Source: an uncultured Alphaproteobacteria bacterium (GTDB lineage: Bacteria; Pseudomonadota; Alphaproteobacteria; Rs-D84). Taken from it: a DNA stretch of 64,000 nucleotides. Position numbers and translations under genes: made by a program. Below, piece after piece: positions 20,052 to 30,108 of the stretch; the stretch's first letter is position 1, and every line of letters starts with the position of its first letter. The notes below the pieces were generated by a model. It was not told where the DNA came from and did no database searches. It saw only the letters and a list, made by a program, of their open reading frames with translations. The DNA is taken from NCBI GenBank assembly GCA_946188105.1, contig CAMHTQ010000003.1:62001-126000 (forward strand), given 5' to 3'.

Positions 20052-20079
20052 TTGAATTTTTGTCAAATAATGTTATAAT
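20052..20079 (+). promoter_or_regulatory. Putative promoter of the coiled-coil gene
   Basis: TTGAAT - 16 bp - TATAAT with extended TGT. Confidence 0.55.
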
Positions 20080-20127
20080 TATATGATGTGGTTGGAGAGA
20101 GCACGTCCCAACATACAGGAGGCAACG

Positions 20128-22932
20128 ATGGCTGTTTTTGATAAAGTTGAAAATTTTATTTACGAATATGCTAAATTTTTGAATTTGGATAATATGCCAG
20201 ATGCCGTTCGTGCTCAATTCAAAAAATACGAGGCCAACGGCGATTTTACCAAAAACATGAAGGAATGGCCTGCTATATTCGAGGCGATAAATAATGGCGA
20301 TACACCAAAGTTGGATAGCGAGAAAAAATACCAAGAATTATTCAACTTGTTCCAAAGTGTGTTCGAAAAAATGGCCCAGGATTCAGGCAAACGCAGTTTC
20401 CAAGAAAACAAGCCATTAAAAGAATTTTTCGAAGAATGGTACGGCAGACATAAAATATTTACCGAACCAGAAATTACCCCCCAGGCAAAAGCCCGATTGG
20501 AACATTTTGTTAAAAATGTTTTGGAAAACAGCAGATATAAATCGCCGCTGGAACAATTCTTTAAAAATCATTCTTTATTGCCAGATGGGATGGATTTTGA
20601 CAAGTTTGTTAAAAATTTGAAAGATCCTGCTAAACAAAAATCCCCTGCTATTCGTGATGCATTAAGCCGAGTTGTTGAATATGTGAACTATTTTTCACGT
20701 ATCACAGACCAAGAAAACACAGATTGGCCTGTGGAATTGGGTGCATACGACTTTTCTGCTGATATGGGTCCAGATGCCCCAGCGGTTGAAAATGATACAA
20801 GCAAATGGTTTACGCAAAGATATACACCTGCATTTAAAAGTCGTGTGCCAGAACTGATTAACACATTGGTTTCCAAGCCAAAGGTTTTTGAATATTTTAA
20901 ATCCAAAGATTCCAAGGGAACAATTAGTGAAAACATTGATGCAGCATTGGGTAAAACAAATTATGCCGATGAAAAAAGCGATGATTATGTTCCCGAGGCA
21001 GACAAGGATGTTAAAAACATCTTTCAACGTGCTGGTGATAAATTAAAAGAAATAAAAGAAAACCAAATTGATCCATGGACAAATATTTTGCGTGGAACAC
21101 GCAGATTTTTCTCGGTCCAAGCCAGACAAGTTATCGAGGCATGCAGCAAGGCAAAAAATAAAGACGGTAAAAAAATTAAACCAACCGATGGTTTAAAAGG
21201 AATTTTATCCGCCAGTAAAGATATTTCTGCTAAACTGGCAAAATTTCCAAACGCACGCGACCATTGGAAATGGATTTCTGGAAAATTAGAGGCATATTCT
21301 ACGGCCGTTCCAGAGGCATTCGAGGGTGCATTACGCAATCCCAAGAAAATGCGTAAAATCGTGTCTAAATTCATTATTGATGCCGTAAAAGAAAATAAAA
21401 TCGATGCCGCAAAAACAGCATTGGAAATGATATCAACAATGAAATACGGTATTATGCATAGCCGTACCGTTGATGCATTAGCCAAGGAAGATTTAACTGT
21501 CGTATCTGATCCAAAAGCATCTTGGAATAAATACGAGGCTGGACGTTTCATAAGTGGTGCAATGGATAAAACCGCACGATTTGCATTGTTATCAATGGGA
21601 CGTGGTGTTGCTGCATTACACAACAAATGGATGCGTGATAATACTAAATTCCGTGGCAAAGAAGGATTTCTGAAATCTGCACACAGCACATGGAAGGACA
21701 ATAATAACAAAGATGAATACGATACAACTGTGCGTGATGCAATTGATGCGGATTTGGCAACAGCCAGACAAGATCGTATAGATGCATTTAATGTTTTGAA
21801 AACATTGGGTGGCAGCAACAGTTTGCCAACTGCAAAACAAAATATCAAGGCAGATATCAGCCAAGAAAAGAATTCTATTGCTAAAAACACTGAAAAAATG
21901 AAAAAAAAGCAAGATTTGTTGAATCAAAAAGAACAATATTTGCGTGATAACCCAACTGTATTGGCTGATTTACAGAATGGCATCAGCAATAACAATACTC
22001 AAATTACAAATAACAATAACAGTATTGCTACATTGGGTAATGATATTGCAAATAAAGACAAAGACATTACAAATAATGCAAATGATATCACACGCAATGA
22101 AAATGATATTGCTGATAATAATACCAAAATAGAAACAAATAAGAAAACTATCGAAGGTAATATTAAAAAGATTGCACAAAACAACAAACTGATTGCAGTG
22201 AAAGAGGCACAAATTGTAAAGTTCCAAGCACAAGCATCCGGTTTGCCAAAGAAAGATCCAAAACGCAAAACAATTCAGGCGAAAATTTCCAAGTTGAAAC
22301 TTGAAAAATCTAAACTGAATATTGAAAACACTAAATTGCAAGCAAACAATATCAAATTAGAAGAAGATAACAAAAAATTACAAGAAAACGGTGGTCGCCT
22401 GCAAGAGCAAAAAGCAAAATTGGAAGAATTAAAAAGACAGTTGGCTGAACAAAAGAACCAATTAGAAAGCAATAAAACTGAATTAGAAAATAAAAATTCA
22501 GAATTGCAAAATGATAATTCCGAAAAAACTCATCAAATGGATGAATTGTCCCCTGCCGCGTTGGATGCATTGCGTGATGACATCAATGTATTACAAACCG
22601 ATTTGGATGCAAGCAATGATTTCGTGAAAGAACGTCAGGATGCATTGGATAAATTCGATAATTCTGATTTTGCTGTTAAAAATTTGATAGACCAAAGTCG
22701 TGCTGCTCATAAAAAGTCAGACACATGGAATGATAAACATAACGATAAATATGTGGAATTGATGGCATATTGGGATATGTTGGAATCATTTGGAAAATCA
22801 CATCAGTTTACTTTTGCTGCTAACAAAATGCGTGACAAATTCTTGGCAAAAGATCAAACAACTGGTAAATCCAAGGCAGATGTTATGTCAGCAGAGTTTT
22901 TAAAGAAATATAAAGAAAAGTATAACCTTTAA
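20128..22932 (+). CDS. Large coiled-coil protein of unknown function
   Basis: Start after AGGAGG at 20117-20122 (ORF track start 20083 trimmed); long Asn/Lys/Glu-rich heptad region (INNNNSIATLGNDIANKDKDITNNANDITRNENDIADNN...). Confidence 0.85.
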   Translation: MAVFDKVENFIYEYAKFLNLDNMPDAVRAQFKKYEANGDFTKNMKEWPAIFEAINNGDTPKLDSEKKYQELFNLFQSVFEKMAQDSGKRSFQENKPLKEFFEEWYGRHKIFTEPEITPQAKARLEHFVKNVLENSRYKSPLEQFFKNHSLLPDGMDFDKFVKNLKDPAKQKSPAIRDALSRVVEYVNYFSRITDQENTDWPVELGAYDFSADMGPDAPAVENDTSKWFTQRYTPAFKSRVPELINTLVSKPKVFEYFKSKDSKGTISENIDAALGKTNYADEKSDDYVPEADKDVKNIFQRAGDKLKEIKENQIDPWTNILRGTRRFFSVQARQVIEACSKAKNKDGKKIKPTDGLKGILSASKDISAKLAKFPNARDHWKWISGKLEAYSTAVPEAFEGALRNPKKMRKIVSKFIIDAVKENKIDAAKTALEMISTMKYGIMHSRTVDALAKEDLTVVSDPKASWNKYEAGRFISGAMDKTARFALLSMGRGVAALHNKWMRDNTKFRGKEGFLKSAHSTWKDNNNKDEYDTTVRDAIDADLATARQDRIDAFNVLKTLGGSNSLPTAKQNIKADISQEKNSIAKNTEKMKKKQDLLNQKEQYLRDNPTVLADLQNGISNNNTQITNNNNSIATLGNDIANKDKDITNNANDITRNENDIADNNTKIETNKKTIEGNIKKIAQNNKLIAVKEAQIVKFQAQASGLPKKDPKRKTIQAKISKLKLEKSKLNIENTKLQANNIKLEEDNKKLQENGGRLQEQKAKLEELKRQLAEQKNQLESNKTELENKNSELQNDNSEKTHQMDELSPAALDALRDDINVLQTDLDASNDFVKERQDALDKFDNSDFAVKNLIDQSRAAHKKSDTWNDKHNDKYVELMAYWDMLESFGKSHQFTFAANKMRDKFLAKDQTTGKSKADVMSAEFLKKYKEKYNL

Positions 22933-22961
22933 AAAAAAAGAGGCATTTGCCTCTTTTTTTT
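22932..22961. terminator. Bidirectional terminator
   Basis: AAAAAAAGAGGCATTTGCCTCTTTTTTT between convergent genes. Confidence 0.8.
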
Positions 22962-22975
22962 GTCTGTTTTGTTTT

Positions 22976-23938
22976 TTATTTTGTATTAAATCTTTTTTGT
23001 TGTTCAGCAACTAACATTGGAATTTCATTTGGATTAAATGTGCCGTCCAATATTTGTTGGCGTAATTGTTTTGTTGCGAATTTAGGCCAAACAACCTTGT
23101 CCAGTAATTCGTTAATTTCAGGTGTATTTCCGGCTGCGGCAACATAACTGCGAACAAGATTTCCAATTTCTGCAATATCTTTGCCCAACATATTATCTGG
23201 TCCAAAGTGTGCATGTGGAATTTTTGCAATTTCGCCCAATTTTTCCCAACCAACACGAACTATTTCAGATGCGACATCGAACTTTGTGCCTCGGGAATCA
23301 GCCATTTTGTCGGCAATTTGCATATAATAATATAAATCTTGCATGCGGGTTTCACGAACGCGGACAGTTGCATGTTCCATTTCATATTCAAACATTTTGT
23401 CGTTTGGATTGCGTTTGGTAAAACGAGCAGGATTTTGTGCATAATCGTTCACACTGCGTAATGCACGTGCAACCGAATATGTCAATCTGTATCCTGCGTA
23501 AGCAGAATTTATTCCTGTTTTATCCTGACGCACTTTGTCAGACAATTTATCAATAACACGTGTTAAAACATCGTATTGCAATTTAGGATCACCCATGTAT
23601 GATACGAATTCTATGATGTTTCTGTAATATCTGTCTGCATTAAATTCTTTGTGATCATTGAATTGTGATGGATTTACCAGAATTGGCAATAACAAACGAA
23701 CTGTATTCAGGTAAATTTTAACATCACTGTCTGTTTTATGTTCATAGAAATAAGCCAATTTTTGTCCCATTTCTGTATCTTTCTTGTTGCCACCTGACAT
23801 GATTTTCAATGTGAATTTCAAGTTTTCAGCGGTCAATTTGCCCTTGGCTAAATCTAACATATCCCAATACCACGCTGGTGTTGAGCCATTTAAATCTAAT
23901 AATGTTTGTACAAAAGTATCAAAATCTGATTGTGTCAT
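22976..23938 (-). CDS. Hypothetical protein, 320 aa
   Basis: Long ORF convergent with the coiled-coil gene; no recognised domain. Confidence 0.8.
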   Translation of the reverse strand: MTQSDFDTFVQTLLDLNGSTPAWYWDMLDLAKGKLTAENLKFTLKIMSGGNKKDTEMGQKLAYFYEHKTDSDVKIYLNTVRLLLPILVNPSQFNDHKEFNADRYYRNIIEFVSYMGDPKLQYDVLTRVIDKLSDKVRQDKTGINSAYAGYRLTYSVARALRSVNDYAQNPARFTKRNPNDKMFEYEMEHATVRVRETRMQDLYYYMQIADKMADSRGTKFDVASEIVRVGWEKLGEIAKIPHAHFGPDNMLGKDIAEIGNLVRSYVAAAGNTPEINELLDKVVWPKFATKQLRQQILDGTFNPNEIPMLVAEQQKRFNTK

Positions 23939-24001
23939 ATTTCACCTCTTACAAGGATAATATAGCACAAAAAATTGACAAATCAAGATATTGTGTAAAA
24001 T

Positions 24002-25069
24002 TTATTTTTTCTTTTTATGGTGGTGATATTTATGGTGTGGAATCTTGCTGGCGACATTATGGGTCACAGTTTTGATTTTTTCCACGACCTCGGCACCTTT
24101 GTCATGTGCCATAGCACGCCATTCACGCATACGGGCGCGCAACCAACGTTCGTAAATTACAAACAGACCGCCAACACCCAATAATGGCAATACATAGTAA
24201 ATTATACGGTATGCCAGTAATGCACCAAATACGGTTGCCTTGTCCACATCGTCTGGTAATGCCAGCAAAAATATAGTTTCAAAAACCCCAATTCCACCAG
24301 GAACCTGACTGAATACACCGGTTGTTTGTGCAACAACGAACAAGCCAATGTATGTTCCAAACGAAATATGCCAAAATGGAATCAAGCAAAAATACAATAC
24401 CATACCAGCCAAAATACTGTCTGTGATGCCCAGAACCATTTGTAAAAAGGCGGTTTTTGTTTTAGGAATACGGAATATTATTTGCCCTATTCTGATTTGT
24501 TTGTCGTGGAAAAACACCGTCATTCCAAAATATGCCAATAGAACACCTAAACAGAATATAAATAATGCCCCCAAACCCAAGCCGGCACCATCTGTTATTA
24601 AATCACGTGGAATTAAAAAAAATCCAATTATTACAATTGCGGCACAACCCAAAAAGTACGTAAAGCCGGAAAATGTCAGCATTTTTAATATATCACCGCC
24701 ACATATACGCCAACGGGTATATAAACGATAACGAATTGCACCGCCACTGACAACCGCATGTCCTGCATTATTACTGATTGCGAATCCCAGCATCCCAGCC
24801 AGCATCCATTTCCACCAAGAAACCTTGCCACCGGCACCGACGTAATTTAATGCCAAATAATCATATAACGATAATGCTAAATATCCCGCAAAACATGCCA
24901 AGCATGCAGCAATCAAATTGCGTTTTGGTATCGCAAATACCGCATCAAATATATCGTGCAAGCTGTAATGACGCAGTTGCCACCATAACATAAATGCCGC
25001 CAATATGAAAAAGAATATTCCGGCATAACTGATGATTTTCTTAAAAATTCGTCTTGCTTTGACAGACAT
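24002..25069 (-). CDS. Lysylphosphatidylglycerol synthase TM-region (UPF0104)-like membrane protein
   Basis: Multiple TM helices; ISNNAGHAVVSGGAIRYRLYTRW and QVPGGIGVFETIFL motifs. Start trimmed to MSVKARR. Confidence 0.8.
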   Translation of the reverse strand: MSVKARRIFKKIISYAGIFFFILAAFMLWWQLRHYSLHDIFDAVFAIPKRNLIAACLACFAGYLALSLYDYLALNYVGAGGKVSWWKWMLAGMLGFAISNNAGHAVVSGGAIRYRLYTRWRICGGDILKMLTFSGFTYFLGCAAIVIIGFFLIPRDLITDGAGLGLGALFIFCLGVLLAYFGMTVFFHDKQIRIGQIIFRIPKTKTAFLQMVLGITDSILAGMVLYFCLIPFWHISFGTYIGLFVVAQTTGVFSQVPGGIGVFETIFLLALPDDVDKATVFGALLAYRIIYYVLPLLGVGGLFVIYERWLRARMREWRAMAHDKGAEVVEKIKTVTHNVASKIPHHKYHHHKKKK

Positions 25070-25200
25070 AATTTTCCCCTTGGACGAATAGCATACCAAT
25101 TTATAATTTGAAATGCAAACCTTAAAAAAAAATAATTTTATATTTTTGAAATCCCTGTTTTTTCTTGCTTAGATTCCGTAATTTCTGTAGATTTATAGTG

Positions 25201-27261
25201 ATGAGAAAAGAAATTGCTGATTTTTTAAATACTGATTTGCAATTTATCAAGGGTGTCGGCCCAGTGTTGGCCGAACGGTTCAATGATGTTTTAGACGGTC
25301 GCAGGGTTATCGACTTTTTACTGCATAAACCTGCATATATCAGAAATCGTGATATTGCGGAATCTGTGGCGGGTGTGGATGCCGGCGCAACAATAACAAT
25401 ACCGCTGTTGATAAAATCATATAAAAAACCCGCAAAATCAGCACCTTGGTTCAAACGCACACGTGCGGTTCGGGTATTGTGTGCCGATAAAATGGGGTAT
25501 CCCGTAAATATTCAGTTTTTTAATTCTAAATTTTTGGATTATTGGTTGGATAAATTGCCAATCGGTCAATGGCGTATGATTAGTGGAAAAATCGAGGCTG
25601 GGAATCCGCCCGTGATAAACCACCCCGAATTTATAGAGCCGATGGAAAATGTTTCCAAGATTCCAATGGCCCAGGTTATTTATCCAGCAGGCGAAGGGTT
25701 GACCCAAAAATTATTCACAAATGTTCGCGACCAGATATTTACCAAATTGGATTCTATTATTTCTGATTATGATGACGAATTGACACGTGAATTTTTCGAT
25801 GCTCTGCACCATGTGCATTTTGCAAAAACGTCCGAAGATTTATTGCCAAATGCGACCCATGTTGCCAAGTTGGCTTATTGTGAATTGTTGGCTCATCAAA
25901 CCGCGATTGCTATCAACAGACGGAACAGAACGGCACCAAAGAATAAAAAGCCAAAAAGAATTAAAAAACGCGACTATCTTACTAAGTTCTGGGACACATT
26001 GCCGTACAGTTTAACCAATGCCCAGAACCGTGTTATCAAAGAAATTTTTGCTGATATAGATTCAGAATTTCCTATGATGCGTTTGGTTCAAGGGGATGTT
26101 GGATCTGGAAAAACCATTGTTGCGTTGATTGCTGCATTAAAGATGGCGGAATCCGATGGACAAACCGCCCTGTTGGCCCCCACAGATACATTGGCACAAC
26201 AGCATTTTACAAAAATCAAGCCAATGTGCGATAATTTAGGTATCGTTTGTGATGTTTTAACTGGACGCGACAAAGGGGTTGCCCGCCGTGAAAAATTGAC
26301 ATCGTTAAGGTCTGGGCGAACCAAGGTTATTATTGGAACGCATGCCCTGTTTTCTGATGATGTTGTTTACAAAGATTTGGGATTGGTAATCGTTGACGAA
26401 CAACATCGGTTTGGTGTCAATCAACGTGAATCTTTGCGTGCAAAGGGGAATAATGTTGATTTGTTGGCTTTATCGGCAACCCCTATTCCGCGAACTTTGT
26501 CTATGACTATGTATGGTGATATGGATATTTCAATTATAAATGAAAAGCCAGCTGGGCGGTTGCCTATTCGAACAACAAAATTACCAATATCTAAAACCAA
26601 TGATTTAATTGCCCGTATCAAGCAACAGGTCGATAATGGTGCCAAGGTGTTTTGGATTTGTCCATTGGTTCAGGACGAAAACGGCATTGGGACGGCGGCG
26701 GCTATTGCCAGACACGAAATGTTAAAACAAATATTCCCAACGGCTGGGCTGGTTCATGGTCAAATGCCCAAGGCCGAACGCGACAAAGTTATGGCTGAAT
26801 TTGCAGATAATGATTCAGATATGTCTTTGTTGGTGGCAACAACCGTTATCGAGGTTGGAATTGACGTGCCAAAAGCATCCATTATCGTGATTGAAAATGC
26901 AGAACAGTTTGGTTTGGCCGCCCTGCACCAATTACGTGGTCGGGTGGGACGTGGAAAAATTCAATCATTTTGCATATTGTTATATGGGTTTAATATCAGT
27001 CCTGATGGCTTAAAACGTTTGGATGTATTATGTGAAACTGATGACGGATTCCAAATCGCAGAACAAGATTTAATGATGCGTGGCGTTGGCGAATTACTGG
27101 GCACGAAACAAAGCGGATGGATTCAATACCATTTTGCAGATTGGCGTGAACACAGGGATTTGTTCAAATTGGCGGCACGTGCGGCATGTGATAACGATGT
27201 ATCTGGGTGGACACGTGATTTAATGTATATTTTTGGATGTGGGGATAATATCAGTGCATAA
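25201..27261 (+). CDS. recG: ATP-dependent DNA helicase RecG
   Basis: MRLVQGDVGSGKTIVALIAALKMAESDGQTALLAPTDTLAQQHF, VIVDEQHRFGVNQRESLRAKG, LHQLRGRVGRGKIQSFCILLY. Confidence 0.96.
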   Translation: MRKEIADFLNTDLQFIKGVGPVLAERFNDVLDGRRVIDFLLHKPAYIRNRDIAESVAGVDAGATITIPLLIKSYKKPAKSAPWFKRTRAVRVLCADKMGYPVNIQFFNSKFLDYWLDKLPIGQWRMISGKIEAGNPPVINHPEFIEPMENVSKIPMAQVIYPAGEGLTQKLFTNVRDQIFTKLDSIISDYDDELTREFFDALHHVHFAKTSEDLLPNATHVAKLAYCELLAHQTAIAINRRNRTAPKNKKPKRIKKRDYLTKFWDTLPYSLTNAQNRVIKEIFADIDSEFPMMRLVQGDVGSGKTIVALIAALKMAESDGQTALLAPTDTLAQQHFTKIKPMCDNLGIVCDVLTGRDKGVARREKLTSLRSGRTKVIIGTHALFSDDVVYKDLGLVIVDEQHRFGVNQRESLRAKGNNVDLLALSATPIPRTLSMTMYGDMDISIINEKPAGRLPIRTTKLPISKTNDLIARIKQQVDNGAKVFWICPLVQDENGIGTAAAIARHEMLKQIFPTAGLVHGQMPKAERDKVMAEFADNDSDMSLLVATTVIEVGIDVPKASIIVIENAEQFGLAALHQLRGRVGRGKIQSFCILLYGFNISPDGLKRLDVLCETDDGFQIAEQDLMMRGVGELLGTKQSGWIQYHFADWREHRDLFKLAARAACDNDVSGWTRDLMYIFGCGDNISA

Positions 27262-28537
27262 GATTCTGACATTTTTATTGCTGCTTTTTATTGCAATGCC
27301 AGCGCATGCGTTGTCTGTGATAAACGATACCGAGGTGGAAAAGTTATTACATAAACTGATTACACCTGTGGCGGTGGCTGCGGACATCCCTGAAAACCGC
27401 TTAAAAATCCATATTGTAAATGATGATGATTTTAATGCCTTTGTGAACGGTGGCGAAGATGTGTATGTTTATACTGGACTGTTGACACGAATTAAAAATC
27501 CAAATGCATTACAGGCGGTTATAGCACACGAATTAGGACATACGGTTGGTGGGCATATTGCACAAATGTCTTCCCGTATGGAAGCGGAAATGAAACGCAC
27601 AATGATTATTCAGGCATTAGGGGTTGGATTGATGGTTGCGGGTGGAAATCCTGCGTTGGGTGCTGGTGTTTTGGCGGGCGCCAGCGGTGTTGCAAAACAA
27701 TCATTACTTTCTTTTTCACGAGACGAAGAACGTATTGCTGACGAATTGGCGGTTGATATACTGGTCAAAGCAAATGTTAATCCTAATGGATTGCTGACCG
27801 TATTTGAACAAATGCAAGATATGATTGGTGTTACAGAATCCAAAATAAATAAAAACAATACGAACCACCCCCTGACCGCAGAAAGATTAAAAAACACTCG
27901 TGAAAAATTAAAATCTGTAAAACATTCTGGAAAATATAAATCTTTTTCTGAACCAGAATACGAGTTGGCACGTGCAAAATTGATTGGGTATTTGTATCCT
28001 GAAAAAAGAATTTTAGATAAATATCCATATCGCGATACTGGAAATGCCGCTGTTTATGCCAGAACAATTGGTAATATGCGTGGTGGCGCATTGGATTCTG
28101 CGCGGATGGGGGTTGAAATACTGATAAAAAGCGACAAGAAAAACCCATATTTTTATGAACTGTTGGGCGATATAGAATATCAACTGGGACATTATGATGA
28201 CAGTGTTGCTGCCTATGAAAAAGCATTAAATTTAGATAAAAATGCTCCACAAATTCAAACCGCATTGGCATTGGTATTATCAGAACGCAAAAAACCAAAT
28301 GATACAGAATACGCTATTGAATTGTGCAAAAAATCATTACTGGCAGAACAAACGCCCCTGACCTATTGGGTGTTGGGCAATTTGTATTCAGACGGACGTA
28401 AAGATTGGGCTATGGCTGAATTTTACAATTTGAATGGGGACACTAAAAAAGCAAAAAAATTTGCTAAAAAGGCACAAAAAAGTTTAAAATCGGACAGTCC
28501 AGAATATATCAAGGCCGGTGATATTTTAGAAAAATAA
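27254..28537 (+). CDS. Periplasmic M48 family metalloprotease with TPR-like C-terminus (BepA/YfgC-like)
   Basis: Signal peptide HKILTFLLLLFIAMPAHA from a GTG start overlapping recG; AVIAHELGHTVGGHIAQ; C-terminal TPR-like repeats. Confidence 0.8.
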   Translation: MHKILTFLLLLFIAMPAHALSVINDTEVEKLLHKLITPVAVAADIPENRLKIHIVNDDDFNAFVNGGEDVYVYTGLLTRIKNPNALQAVIAHELGHTVGGHIAQMSSRMEAEMKRTMIIQALGVGLMVAGGNPALGAGVLAGASGVAKQSLLSFSRDEERIADELAVDILVKANVNPNGLLTVFEQMQDMIGVTESKINKNNTNHPLTAERLKNTREKLKSVKHSGKYKSFSEPEYELARAKLIGYLYPEKRILDKYPYRDTGNAAVYARTIGNMRGGALDSARMGVEILIKSDKKNPYFYELLGDIEYQLGHYDDSVAAYEKALNLDKNAPQIQTALALVLSERKKPNDTEYAIELCKKSLLAEQTPLTYWVLGNLYSDGRKDWAMAEFYNLNGDTKKAKKFAKKAQKSLKSDSPEYIKAGDILEK

Positions 28538-28550
28538 AAAAGGATTTTTT

Positions 28551-29111
28551 ATGAATGCTGTATTTTGTCATGGGGTTATGGATCCTGAATATGATTGGAA
28601 CAACCGCGAATATAATCCATCAAAGGGGTGGAAATATTGGTTGCAATTTCAAATTGAAAAAGATCGTGATATTGTGATGCAAATGCCACAATTCCCACAT
28701 GCGCATGTGAATATTATGAAATATGACGAATGGGAAAAGATTATGGATAGGTTGGACATAAACCCAGACACCATTTTAATTGGACATTCTGCGGGCGGTG
28801 GATTTATATTAAAGTATATGGCAAAACATCCTGATTTAAAGGTTCGCCAAATTGTCTTGGTTGCACCATGGATTGATACCGAAGATTTTCAGCCATTTGG
28901 GTTTTATAAAAATTTTGATTTGAGCAATGATATTGTCAAACGCACTTCATTGGGTGCAGACATTTTAATTTCCGATGACGATGATTTTTATATTCTGAGC
29001 AGTTTTGATAAAATTACAAAAAACATCCCAGATATACGTGTGCATAAATTTAATGGGCGTGGACATTTTATATGCGACAAATTCCCAGAATTATTGAAAA
29101 TTATAAAATAA
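28551..29111 (+). CDS. Alpha/beta hydrolase (RBBP9/YdeN-like)
   Basis: 186 aa; ILIGHSAGGGFILKYMAKHPDLKVRQIVLVAPW; C-terminal FNGRGHF. Confidence 0.8.
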   Translation: MNAVFCHGVMDPEYDWNNREYNPSKGWKYWLQFQIEKDRDIVMQMPQFPHAHVNIMKYDEWEKIMDRLDINPDTILIGHSAGGGFILKYMAKHPDLKVRQIVLVAPWIDTEDFQPFGFYKNFDLSNDIVKRTSLGADILISDDDDFYILSSFDKITKNIPDIRVHKFNGRGHFICDKFPELLKIIK

Positions 29112-29142
29112 AAATACCGCCAAAATGGGCGGTATTTTTTAA

Positions 29143-29427
29143 TTATTTTGCATATTTTCTGGAATTGTATATGTTATTCACAAAATTGCGAACATTCATC
29201 CCAATACCACTGGACAACACAGGTTTGCCCCCGATATTCACATCATTATCATCAAATTCACATAATGTACGATTACCTTGGGAAACAACACACAAACTGT
29301 GTGCTGGACCTAAATCTGGTAAAAACATATCACGAGTTTGATAAAATTTATCAATACGGATATTTTTATCGTTGGCCAATGTTGCAACCAAACGTCTGAA
29401 TTCTCTTTTTTCTGCATCTGATGACAT
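29143..29427 (-). CDS. Hypothetical protein, 94 aa
   Basis: ORF downstream of a GCGGTATTTT hairpin; no recognised domain. Confidence 0.55.
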   Translation of the reverse strand: MSSDAEKREFRRLVATLANDKNIRIDKFYQTRDMFLPDLGPAHSLCVVSQGNRTLCEFDDNDVNIGGKPVLSSGIGMNVRNFVNNIYNSRKYAK

Positions 29428-29532
29428 TTATACCACCTTTTTATGTTTAATTTGCACAAAATATAACGCAAAAAATTTATTTGTCAAGTTTTATCCCGAC
29501 ATTTTTGGTGGTGATTTTATTGTGTTATGCTG

Positions 29533-30021
29533 TTATCTGGTGTGTTTCAGCATTGTGTCAATCAGACGTGTTGTATATACCTGTTTATCAACCTTGAAAA
29601 TGTATCTTAGCAATACTGCAATATCTTGTTTAAATGAATATGGTTGGCTGATTTTTAACCCACGTTTCAACATTTCTTGCTGTCTGAAATATTGTGTACT
29701 TAAAATATCCTTTAACATGTCATATTTTTCAGTTTGTGATGGACATGCAGCAACTTCTAGGAACCATGGACCTTTATCGACCCCGTGATTATCAAACGTT
29801 TTACGTAAATTACCCTGTGGAATATCTGTACGACCTGTTAAATCTATTTTTTGAGAAATGTGGACATATCTGCACCAAGGGTACAATTTAATTAAACCAT
29901 CCATTGTTTGAACATCTTGTTGAACACTGATGTCATACATTTCGGTGAAACCATCCCTGCTGGCCAATTCGAATAATTTATCAGCCATAAAATTTCCATA
30001 GTCTGAATTAAACACAGCCAT
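29533..30021 (-). CDS. Hypothetical protein, 162 aa
   Basis: Free-standing ORF; no recognised domain. Confidence 0.6.
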   Translation of the reverse strand: MAVFNSDYGNFMADKLFELASRDGFTEMYDISVQQDVQTMDGLIKLYPWCRYVHISQKIDLTGRTDIPQGNLRKTFDNHGVDKGPWFLEVAACPSQTEKYDMLKDILSTQYFRQQEMLKRGLKISQPYSFKQDIAVLLRYIFKVDKQVYTTRLIDTMLKHTR

Positions 30022-30108
30022 ATTTATACCCTTTCGGTGTCATATTTCAAGGTATCAAAAATGATAAGATTGTCAATAAATAAAAAACCGCCCGATTGGG
30101 CGGCATTT

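Noticed and set aside
21024-21890. 288-aa minus-strand ORF
   Set aside because: Antisense to the coiled-coil gene; the composition mirrors the complement of a Lys/Asp-rich gene, with no RBS or motif.
21960-22140. Repetitive AATAACAATA-type DNA, considered as a tandem repeat or CRISPR-like array
   Set aside because: Irregular units that encode the heptad coiled coil; no constant repeat/spacer structure.
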